Shown: piece by piece, positions 36,637-44,452 of the stretch
Numbering within the stretch: position 1 is the first letter of the stretch
How the letters are laid out: each line of letters opens with the position of its first letter
Made by a program: the position numbers and the translations under genes
The notes under the pieces: model-generated
Database searches by the model: none
What the model saw: the letters and a program-made list of their open reading frames with translations, nothing else
What the model was told of the DNA's origin: nothing
Origin: Hymenobacter telluris
GTDB taxonomy: Bacteria; Bacteroidota; Bacteroidia; Cytophagales; Hymenobacteraceae
Length of the DNA stretch: 64,000 bases
Assembly (NCBI RefSeq): GCF_017313265.1
Contig: NZ_JAFLQZ010000004.1
Span: forward strand, 372,001-436,000
Direction: 5' to 3'

Positions 36637-37248
36637 ATGACTTTAGAGGAATTCCTACGCGCCCTGTTCACCACTGGCCAAGCTACCGTAGTTGGCCAAC
36701 TCGACCCATTCACTCCGGCTGATCTGCATCAGGCAACCCTGTTGCTGCAAGAGGCTTATGCTGAAGATAAGCTGCACCTACCGCACACAGCGCCGCCCTT
36801 TTCAGCGGAGGCAGCGCTGTGGGCAGCCCAGGTATTATACCGCGCCGTTCAACTGACGCTCCTGCGCGACCTAGACGACACCGCTGTACGGGCTAGCTTA
36901 ACCCACTACCCTAACCCAATTAATCCGGCTGTTGTGTATTCTGCCGACCTTACCCTGCGCTACTTGCCCGACTTGCTGCACCTAGCCAAAGGCTTGGCAC
37001 CAGCCGATGTACTCGTGACGCGCCTGCGGGAACTGGCTCAGCACTGGCCTTTCTCGTTCGGTGGACCGGAGCCAGCCGCCCCGCAGCAACTTGAACCGGT
37101 GTTGGGCCATCCAGCCTTACGCGCTGCTTACGCTGACCGCATCATTGAAGCCCGAAACCTGGTACGCGCCCAACAGGCCGAAACGGCTATCCTGATTCGG
37201 GAGGCATTAGGCCATTATGCCGCCGAACTGTGGCCTGAGTTTAACTAG
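36637..37248 (+). CDS. First gene of MoxR/vWA/propeller cassette (helical accessory protein)
   Basis: A 203-aa soluble, Leu/Ala-rich, mostly helical protein with no signal peptide. Features are SAEAALWAAQVLYRAVQLTLLRDLDD, a YSADLTLRYLPDLLHLAKGL segment and a C-terminal HPALRAAYADRIIEARN helix. I recall bpX-type accessory domains described computationally in MoxR-vWA-propeller ternary systems with comparable YSADLxLRxLPDL motifs, but the exact subfamily number is not certain. It lies 63 bp before the MoxR gene on the same strand, so it is probably part of the cassette. The biochemical role is unknown. Confidence 0.68.
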   Translation: MTLEEFLRALFTTGQATVVGQLDPFTPADLHQATLLLQEAYAEDKLHLPHTAPPFSAEAALWAAQVLYRAVQLTLLRDLDDTAVRASLTHYPNPINPAVVYSADLTLRYLPDLLHLAKGLAPADVLVTRLRELAQHWPFSFGGPEPAAPQQLEPVLGHPALRAAYADRIIEARNLVRAQQAETAILIREALGHYAAELWPEFN

Positions 37249-37311
37249 CTGACAGCTCCCACTGCTTAGCGCAGAAGTTGTTACCCCCTTACCTGTCTCT
37301 ACTATACTTTA

Positions 37312-38460
37312 ATGACTACCACTCCCCCAAACAACTGGCTCTTAGTTGATAAGCTGCATCAGGTAGCGCGCCACCTCAAGCGCACCTTTGTAGGCAAAGA
37401 TGATATTATTGACCTCATGAGCATTTGCCTGGTAGGGCGCGAAAACCTGTTTTTGCTGGGACCTCCCGGTACCGCCAAAAGCGCCTTGGTTCGGGCGCTG
37501 GCCCGGCAGCTACAAGGCAATACTTTCGAGTACCTGCTTACGCGCTTCACGGAACCCAACGAATTATTCGGCCCTTTCGACATTCGAAAGCTGCGGGAAG
37601 GTGACCTGGTTACCAATACTGAGGGCATGCTTCCGGAAGCCAATTTCATTTTTCTAGACGAACTGCTGAACGCCAACAGCGCCATTCTCAACAGCTTGCT
37701 GATGGTGCTGAACGAGAAAGTATTCCGCCGGGGCCGCGAAACCCGCCCGCTGCCGGCCCTGATGATTGTGGGCGCTAGTAACCACCTGCCCGAAGACGAG
37801 GCGCTCCAAGCCCTCTTCGACCGGTTTCTGGTGCGCGCGCACTGCGACTACGTGGCCCCTGACCAGCTTACCCAAGTATTGGAAGCGGGCTGGACTCTGG
37901 AGCGCCCTTCGCCCACCGATCAGCCCGAAATTACGGCCGACGAAGTGTTCCAGCTCCAGGCCGCCTTGGCGACCGTCGATTTGCAGACCGTACGCCCAGC
38001 TTACGCTACTCTTATTGGCAAGCTGCGGCAGGCGGGCGTACCAGTTTCCGACCGCCGGGCCGTGAAGCTCCAACGCCTACTGGCAGCCAGTGCGTTGCTG
38101 TGCAAGCGCACCGAGGCTATTGCGTCGGATATGTGGGTGCTTCGCTACATCTGGGACACCGACGAGCAGCGGGAAGTGCTAGCTGGCATCGTCAACTCGG
38201 TGGTGGAAGCCGATGAGCACCCCCATCAGCACCCGCGCGCTTCACTGAGTGCGGCACCCAATGCCGACGATATTCTGCGGGAGGTAACTACGCTCACCGA
38301 GCAGTGGCATCACCCCGATACGTCGTTGGCTGACCGTGCAACCATCAAAGACCAGCTACGCTACTTGCAGGGCCGCTGCCAGTGGATCAGCAACGCCGTG
38401 CAGCGGGAGTACGTGCAACAACCCCTCGACAGCTTGTGGCAGCAAGTATTGCAGGCATGA
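37312..38460 (+). CDS. MoxR-family AAA+ ATPase
   Basis: A 382-aa AAA+ ATPase of the MoxR/RavA lineage. Walker A GPPGTAKSA is at residues 50-58, Walker B FIFLDEL at 113-119 with Glu117, sensor-1 GASNHLPED around residue 154-162, and an arginine-finger candidate in FDRFLVRAHCDY near 169-180. MoxR ATPases act as chaperone-like remodelling machines, usually paired with von Willebrand A proteins. Here the stop overlaps the next gene's ATG (ATGA), and a vWA-like/propeller protein and a propeller protein follow, so it is the motor of the ternary cassette. The C-terminal third is a helical lid. Confidence 0.92.
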   Translation: MTTTPPNNWLLVDKLHQVARHLKRTFVGKDDIIDLMSICLVGRENLFLLGPPGTAKSALVRALARQLQGNTFEYLLTRFTEPNELFGPFDIRKLREGDLVTNTEGMLPEANFIFLDELLNANSAILNSLLMVLNEKVFRRGRETRPLPALMIVGASNHLPEDEALQALFDRFLVRAHCDYVAPDQLTQVLEAGWTLERPSPTDQPEITADEVFQLQAALATVDLQTVRPAYATLIGKLRQAGVPVSDRRAVKLQRLLAASALLCKRTEAIASDMWVLRYIWDTDEQREVLAGIVNSVVEADEHPHQHPRASLSAAPNADDILREVTTLTEQWHHPDTSLADRATIKDQLRYLQGRCQWISNAVQREYVQQPLDSLWQQVLQA

Positions 38461-39182
38461 AAGCACTCGAACGGCTGCTAGTACTAACTGAGCAGGATGG
38501 CCACACGCTAGGCACCGTCCGTACCCAGCCGGGGCTGCGGGTTGCCCAGACGGCAGGACAGATTTGGCTGCGCGGCTTGCCTGCCACTGGCGAGCTAGCC
38601 CTTGTGCTGCGGCAGTTGCCGGCAGTAAGCGGCTACAGCCTGAATGCGCAAAACCAGTTGTTTCCTTCGGGCAGCCAGACGCCGACCGGCTTGCTACCCG
38701 AGGTAACGTGGCAGCCCATCCTGGACTTTGTGCCGCTCGAAATTCCAGTGGCGGCCCTGCCCGGCCAGCTACCTACGCCCCACCACTGGCAACTGATTGC
38801 GGCTACGTACGCGCCGGCTGGCAGCGCCCTGCTTACTACCCTGCCTGCCTGGAAAGCATACGCTGACACAGCTCCCGAAATCCGGCTGCAACAACTGCGG
38901 TTTGCCGTATCGGCCACCAATGAGGTAGTAGTGCTGGGTACGCCGCTGCCCCCTATTCCGGGCCGGGAGTTGTGGTTGTGCGAGAGTCTGCTTTTACCGG
39001 CTGGCCTCGATTTTGAAACACCCTTACTCGCGCTCTTGCTCGCCCGAAAGCTCAACCCGCATAACGACGCGCTGCTTTTATTCTCGCCAACCGGCGAATG
39101 GGAACGAGTGGAAAGACGCTTCCTGTTGCCAGCTTCCCGAAGCGCGGTTCGTCTCACCCTTGGCAACCCAGCGCATGCGTGA
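38457..39182 (+). CDS. Cassette protein, bpX-like domain (unknown function)
   Basis: A 241-aa soluble protein starting at the ATG that overlaps the MoxR stop by four bases, so translation is probably coupled. The sequence alternates strands and turns; blocks such as GQIWLRGLPATGELALVLRQLP and PGRELWLCESLLLPAGLDFETPLLALLLARKLN are visible. I recognise no catalytic motif. Similar proteins in this position are described, as I recall, as bpX domains of MoxR-vWA-beta-propeller systems; which one is not certain. It may act as an adaptor between the ATPase and the propeller proteins. Its end overlaps the next gene by 8 bp. Confidence 0.7.
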   Translation: MKALERLLVLTEQDGHTLGTVRTQPGLRVAQTAGQIWLRGLPATGELALVLRQLPAVSGYSLNAQNQLFPSGSQTPTGLLPEVTWQPILDFVPLEIPVAALPGQLPTPHHWQLIAATYAPAGSALLTTLPAWKAYADTAPEIRLQQLRFAVSATNEVVVLGTPLPPIPGRELWLCESLLLPAGLDFETPLLALLLARKLNPHNDALLLFSPTGEWERVERRFLLPASRSAVRLTLGNPAHA

Positions 39183-41601
39183 TACACCAGCCGCCAATAT
39201 CACCCAGCAGGCTTTATCCTACTTTCAAAGCCCACAGCCTTATTTCTGGCACTGGGTTGAAAACGGAGAAGTAATTGAGTGGACTAACGGCACCACTATT
39301 TGCTACCGCGAAGAACTGGTGCAGTTGCTCTCCTATCTGGCCCCCGACGGGCTGCCCTCCCTGAGCACTCTGCTCTTGGTTTTGGCTGCGTGCAATGATG
39401 GATGGGGAGAGGCCGATGATCCTATGCGGGCAGTGTATAATCTACTCTATAACTCGCGCTTAAGCGGTACCCGCCAACAACCCGCTGAGTTGAAAGCGTT
39501 GGTTGATCAGGCTACCAGCTTTCTACAAGTAGTTGCCGCCCTGCCGCCTGAGCTTCGGAAAGGCCTTGGTAAGCGGCAGCTGCTTTTCGAGCTGTTTGCG
39601 CAGCAGTATCGGCCCTTACCAGGCCGCTGGGCGCAGGCGGTAGTAGACGAATGGGCCAGTGGCCGCCTGGATACCCAGCTGTTGGCATCGGGCCCAACCC
39701 TAACCAGCCAACGCTTAGAGGTAGACCTTTCCCTGCTTAGCCGAGCATACACGCGCTTTCCAACCACGGAAATCCTTGATTCAAAGCTATTCACTGGCCT
39801 AAATCAAGCGCCTGAACCACTAGAACTACTACCCCTGCCTGCTGCTCCTGAGGCAGCTGACGTGCTAAGTGAACTGGCCGCCGACCCCAAAACTGCTGGG
39901 CTGGCCCGGCTCACTCAACGGTTGGTGGCGTCTATTCGGATTCCGTTGCACGCCCAGGGCACCAGCGACCAGCCATTCGGAGGCGTGTCGGATGTAAGCA
40001 ACCAAGGCAGCTTTGACCGGCTGCTGCTGAGTGAACTAGCGCAAGATGACCTGACCCTAACCGCCCGATTGGTAAACAATGAAGCCCTGTATCTGCGGCG
40101 CGAAGAGCCGCCCCACCAAGAGCAGCGGCAGCGCGCCCTCCTACTCGATACTACCCTGCGCATGTGGGGCATCCCGCGGGTGTTTGCGCTGGCGGCGGCA
40201 TTGGTCTGTGCAATGCCGCGGCGGCAGTTGTTCACAGTATCAGCCTATGCGCTTGGGGGCCATCAGGTGCAGCCGCTCGACCTGACCACCAAAACCGGCG
40301 TTACGCAATCCCTGGCCCACCTCGACCCCGCCTTGCACTGCGGCGGTGCCTTACAGGAGTTTGTGCGCACATTACCCCCGGTTCCGCTCACCGAGGCGCT
40401 GCTTTTTACAACCGCCGAACAGGTACAACAGCCCGCTTTTGCATTGTTGCTTTCCGAACTGAAACCAGCTTTGCGCTTTTTGATAACCGTGGACCGCACC
40501 GGCGAGCTACAGTTGCACGAATTCACAAAAGCCGGCCGCATCCTGCTCAATACCACGCACCACGACCTCGACGAACTGTTGTTTGCCCCGTCCAACCTAC
40601 CTCTTCGGCCGAGCAGCAACGAGCAACCTGCCTTTCTTGCTCAACATCCCGCTCCACTGTTTTTTCCCACTTTCGCCTACAATCCAGGTCCTCACAACAC
40701 GATGCATCTTCCGGACATGGGCGTGGTGGCTGTGACGAGCTTGCAACGGATTCTGTATTGGCCCCACCGAACAGAGGGCGCCCGGGAACTACTATCCTTT
40801 GTCGAAGCCGGTAAGACAACCTTTGGGTTCAATGGCCACATGGTTTGCTTGCTGGTAAGCGACCAAGCCAAACGGCTGCTACGCTACTATCAGCTATTGC
40901 CGGAAGGCGAAATGCCGCTGACGATAGACTTGTCAACCGAAATCAAGGATGTGCAAAGCACGTTGGAAGTGCACTTCATTTGGCCGAACTTTTTGGTGCG
41001 GGTTGATGCTAATATTCGCCTGATTGATTGCCGAACCGGCGTTGTGGTGAAGCGCACCTACTTCGACCATACCAAGAAGCCTGACGTTTCATCCGAACGG
41101 TTTAATAACCAGCAGATAAAGCTGCACGTCAACAACGGCTACAATGTACTGCTGAGGGTCAACCGAATTAGTATAGACAACGAGGGAATTTTGACTGTTG
41201 GCGGGCATAGTTTGCGGCTTATCAACGAAGACCGGCTAAAGTTTACCAACAAAACCAAGGACAGTGTGGGGCACGAGGCAGCCCAGGCAGAATCCGACTC
41301 CTACTTTCTGCCATTCAACAAGCACGTAGCGTTTCGTCGCTTTGTGTGGCCCAATGGCAGCGAAGCGGTAGTAGATGGGCGTGGCCTATTGCACTTGCGC
41401 AGCACCGACGACAGCGTGCCAGAAATTACGCTGGTATTAGTGCTGGGGCAGGCTACGGCCGCCTGGGCCGCCGATGGCAAGCGGGCTGGGTCGTCGTACT
41501 TTATTGGAACTACACCAGCCAATTTTACGCCGTCCGATTTCTTGCCGGCCAATACATTCTATCAGCAGTATATTCAACAATTTATCAAACAGCTTCTCTG
41601 A
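39175..41601 (+). CDS. vWA-like plus beta-propeller protein of the cassette
   Basis: An 808-aa cytosolic protein. The N-terminal 250 residues are helical. Residues about 268-310 read GGVSDVSNQGSFDRLLLSEL followed by RLVNNEALYLRREEPP, a block I associate with vWA-containing MoxR partners. From about 320 comes ALLLDTTLRMWG, a von Willebrand A-like core whose metal-coordinating DxSxS motif is replaced by DTTLR, so metal binding may be lost. Residues about 495-805 look like beta-propeller blades (NTMHLPDMGVVAVTSLQRILYW, HMVCLLVSDQAKRLLRY). The start at 39175 overlaps the upstream stop by 8 bp. It probably forms a complex with the MoxR ATPase; the target is unknown. Confidence 0.75.
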   Translation: MRDTPAANITQQALSYFQSPQPYFWHWVENGEVIEWTNGTTICYREELVQLLSYLAPDGLPSLSTLLLVLAACNDGWGEADDPMRAVYNLLYNSRLSGTRQQPAELKALVDQATSFLQVVAALPPELRKGLGKRQLLFELFAQQYRPLPGRWAQAVVDEWASGRLDTQLLASGPTLTSQRLEVDLSLLSRAYTRFPTTEILDSKLFTGLNQAPEPLELLPLPAAPEAADVLSELAADPKTAGLARLTQRLVASIRIPLHAQGTSDQPFGGVSDVSNQGSFDRLLLSELAQDDLTLTARLVNNEALYLRREEPPHQEQRQRALLLDTTLRMWGIPRVFALAAALVCAMPRRQLFTVSAYALGGHQVQPLDLTTKTGVTQSLAHLDPALHCGGALQEFVRTLPPVPLTEALLFTTAEQVQQPAFALLLSELKPALRFLITVDRTGELQLHEFTKAGRILLNTTHHDLDELLFAPSNLPLRPSSNEQPAFLAQHPAPLFFPTFAYNPGPHNTMHLPDMGVVAVTSLQRILYWPHRTEGARELLSFVEAGKTTFGFNGHMVCLLVSDQAKRLLRYYQLLPEGEMPLTIDLSTEIKDVQSTLEVHFIWPNFLVRVDANIRLIDCRTGVVVKRTYFDHTKKPDVSSERFNNQQIKLHVNNGYNVLLRVNRISIDNEGILTVGGHSLRLINEDRLKFTNKTKDSVGHEAAQAESDSYFLPFNKHVAFRRFVWPNGSEAVVDGRGLLHLRSTDDSVPEITLVLVLGQATAAWAADGKRAGSSYFIGTTPANFTPSDFLPANTFYQQYIQQFIKQLL

Positions 41602-41602
41602 C

Positions 41603-44374
41603 ATGCATCTGTCTCTTCACCAGTGTGCTACTGCCCAGCGGCAGGCCTGCGCTGCCTTTCTGCGCGGCTCCGATCCGGCGGCTTGGCTGCGCGAAATCGG
41701 GCGCTGGAATGTGGCACCAACGGAGCTGACCTGCTATGTGGTACCAGAGTCTATCCGGTCGGTGCAGGCGGCCGGGCTGCTGGTAACGGGCCCCGCCGGA
41801 GCCACCTGGGCTAATGACTGCCTGGAACCGTACGGCAAGGTAGCGGAACGGCTATACTTGCCCTTACACGCCCAGCTTTGGCCGGCTACCACCCCAGAGG
41901 AGTTGCGAAAGGCTTTGTTGTGGCCACAGCAGCTTTTCCATCCTTCCATTGGGTTGGTAGGTTTTGCTGATACCGATGCTATTGACTTAGCCGATTTGCT
42001 GGTTTACCCGCTGGCCCGCCCTACTGATTGGGCATGGGCGCGGGCGGGCTTGCCACGCCGGCCGGGGTTGCAGCACGTGCGGGCCGAAATTCCACCCGTA
42101 GCCGAAATGATGCAGTCGTTTCAGGAGTTGGTGGGCACAGAGCCACTGGCGCAGTTGCCAGGCCCCAAAACTAGCCAAGACGGCACCGCCCAAAACCTGC
42201 TTGACAAAATCAACCGCGGCTTGCTTAACGCTTCTTTGCCGGCGCTACAAGGGTTGCTAACCGGCGCAGCAGGCCTGGGCGCCGCATTGGGTGGTGTACT
42301 CTCCGTCCTACCAGGTCTGCCAGGCGGGGCCTCGGCGGGGCCGGGCAGCTCTGCTGGTCCAACTTGGGCGGCGCGCCTGGAAAACTGGATGCTTGGCCAA
42401 CTCGCCGATCTGGAAAAGAAACGTGAAAGTGAGATTGAACGGCTGCTGAGATTATTTGCCGACAACCCCGAAGAAGCCCTGAAGTACGCTATTCCGCTAG
42501 GTAGCATGTACGAAAACCGGGGGGCAGCCACTCCGTCGGCGCTGCTGGGGCCGCGGTCCACCCTCTTCGACTTAAGCCGCTTAGGCGGTGGCGGCCGAGT
42601 GGACGCCTGGAATGTAGACGCTTACCGGGACCGGTTGCGCAAGCAGTATCAGAAAGCTGCCGAGCAAGAGGCCGCCGCTGGGCACTATAAAAAGGCAGCC
42701 TACATCTACGCCCATCTGCTTGGCAATTACTATCAGGCCGCAGTGGTGCTAGAGCAGGGCGGCTACTTCCGCGAGGCAGCCGCGCTTCACAAAGACCACC
42801 TCAACAACCGCATTGCCGCGGCTGAGTGCCTAGAGCGTGGTGGCTTGCTACTGGAAGCCATAGACCTTTATGTAGAGCTTGAGAAGCACGAAAAAGCGGG
42901 CGACCTATACCGCCGAATGCAGCAGGAGCCCCAGGCTACCGCGCAGTACGAGCAATGCGTGGAAGCTGCCCTGGCCACTCAGAACCACCCCGAAGCCGCG
43001 CGCCTGCTGCACAGCAAGTTAAACCGCCCCGACCGCGCCCTAACCACTTTGCTACAGGGGTGGCACAGCACTCACCGCCCAGATTTTTGCTTGCTGCAAT
43101 ACTTTGAATTGCTGGCCGACCTCGCCCGGCAAACGCTCAGCAGCCAAGTGCGGCCGTTGTTTGAGCAGCATACTCCCGCGCATAAACGGACGCAGTTACT
43201 GGAGGTACTGGCGACCGTCAACGAATCGTATCCTGACCCCGAGTTGCTGCATGCCTCCCGCGAGGTGGCCTACGAAATTATTAGCGCAGAGGCCAGCACC
43301 GGCGTGGTTACGCATCTGCCACTCCTCAAGAAGTTTCTCCCCAACGACCGGCTGGTAGCTTCTGACTGTGGCCGCTACGCCAACAGCCAACGCACTAGGG
43401 GCGCAGCTACACTACCAGCTACAGGAGCTTCAAACCTTGACGCAAGTATCCACTGGCACCAAGCCCTGAGCCACCGCACGCAATTTCTGGCGTTGGGCTT
43501 CCGGGATGGACATCTACACTTGGCGCGCGGCAACTGGTACGGCCACGTGGAGTACTACTCGTGGCCGAATAGCCTGAAGTTTGATGAACGCATCCGGTTG
43601 GTGGCCGATGCTAGTCTCAGCAATAAAATTCTACTCTTTCTTCCCGACAATGTCACAGTAGCCACCCAGCGCCTACCGAAAAACAAGTACTTCGCGGAAG
43701 AACTGACGGTGTACTGCCCCGAGCGGCTCCCGCCAAATACTATCGGGCTGGCAGTTTTGCCAGGTAGTGCTTTCCTAGCGCTGAGTGCCCGGCCCGATTG
43801 TTTGTATGCCTACCGATTAAACGATACCGTCAAGTATGAGCCTTTTGAGTTGCGCTTTAAGGACGAGAAGTATACTATTCCCTCATCATTGCTGGCTACT
43901 TCCTTTCTTCAGATACTCTACCGCAACGGCAGTTTTTATATCTCCGATGACGACCTATTACTAGAATTCACGCAAAGCAACGAACAGCTAGGTGAAGTAC
44001 ACTTAGCTTACAGTCCAATCTACTCCTCGACTGCGTCACCTTATGTGCACGATGTATTATTGGCAATAGCAACCTCATCTGGTACCTTCGTGTGGCGCCC
44101 AGGCCAATCGAAGCACTTACCAGAAGAGCCTTTGTTCGACGGAGAACAGGCACCCGTTGATGCCCAGTTTGTAGGTGCGGATTTTCTAGTTGTGGTGGAA
44201 CAGCGGCAGGCCAGCCTGTACCAACTGAAAACGCCTGAAATAGTGTCGAAAGTCATCGAAGCTCCTGAAAACACCTTGTTTATTGCTATTCTGACCACTT
44301 CAAACCGTCATGAATTTGCATTGCTGAGCGCAAACGGTCAGATTTCCAAGCATCCGATTCCAATCAGTTCTTAG
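41603..44374 (+). CDS. TPR-like plus beta-propeller protein (bpX6-like)
   Basis: A 923-aa protein, last gene of the cassette, starting 1 bp after the previous stop. Order of regions: N-terminal domain (1-250); Gly/Pro-rich linker with LEKKRESEIERLLRLFADNPEEALKYAIPLG (about 240-300); a helical repeat with motifs KAAYIYAHLLGNYYQAAVVLEQGG, AAECLERGGLLLEAIDLYVELEKHEKAGDLYRRM (about 350-530), TPR-like; and a C-terminal propeller (about 600-920; FLALGFRDGHLHLARGNWYGHVEYY). The architecture fits the bpX6 family of MoxR-vWA-propeller ternary systems, as recalled. It may be a sensing or scaffold subunit; no enzymatic motif is seen. Confidence 0.72.
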   Translation: MHLSLHQCATAQRQACAAFLRGSDPAAWLREIGRWNVAPTELTCYVVPESIRSVQAAGLLVTGPAGATWANDCLEPYGKVAERLYLPLHAQLWPATTPEELRKALLWPQQLFHPSIGLVGFADTDAIDLADLLVYPLARPTDWAWARAGLPRRPGLQHVRAEIPPVAEMMQSFQELVGTEPLAQLPGPKTSQDGTAQNLLDKINRGLLNASLPALQGLLTGAAGLGAALGGVLSVLPGLPGGASAGPGSSAGPTWAARLENWMLGQLADLEKKRESEIERLLRLFADNPEEALKYAIPLGSMYENRGAATPSALLGPRSTLFDLSRLGGGGRVDAWNVDAYRDRLRKQYQKAAEQEAAAGHYKKAAYIYAHLLGNYYQAAVVLEQGGYFREAAALHKDHLNNRIAAAECLERGGLLLEAIDLYVELEKHEKAGDLYRRMQQEPQATAQYEQCVEAALATQNHPEAARLLHSKLNRPDRALTTLLQGWHSTHRPDFCLLQYFELLADLARQTLSSQVRPLFEQHTPAHKRTQLLEVLATVNESYPDPELLHASREVAYEIISAEASTGVVTHLPLLKKFLPNDRLVASDCGRYANSQRTRGAATLPATGASNLDASIHWHQALSHRTQFLALGFRDGHLHLARGNWYGHVEYYSWPNSLKFDERIRLVADASLSNKILLFLPDNVTVATQRLPKNKYFAEELTVYCPERLPPNTIGLAVLPGSAFLALSARPDCLYAYRLNDTVKYEPFELRFKDEKYTIPSSLLATSFLQILYRNGSFYISDDDLLLEFTQSNEQLGEVHLAYSPIYSSTASPYVHDVLLAIATSSGTFVWRPGQSKHLPEEPLFDGEQAPVDAQFVGADFLVVVEQRQASLYQLKTPEIVSKVIEAPENTLFIAILTTSNRHEFALLSANGQISKHPIPISS

Positions 44375-44395
44375 TTGCGCTTAAACAGGAAGCAC

Positions 44396-44431
44396 AAAAC
44401 GCCCCGAAACCAATTGGTTCCGGGGCGTTTT
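44396..44431. terminator. Bidirectional terminator after the MoxR cassette
   Basis: AAAACGCCCCG and CGGGGCGTTTT pair around a palindromic AAACCAATTGGTTC loop, 22 bp after the propeller gene and 22 bp before the convergent molybdenum-enzyme gene end. It closes the cassette. Confidence 0.9.
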
Positions 44432-44452
44432 CATGCAACAGCAAGCCAATAC

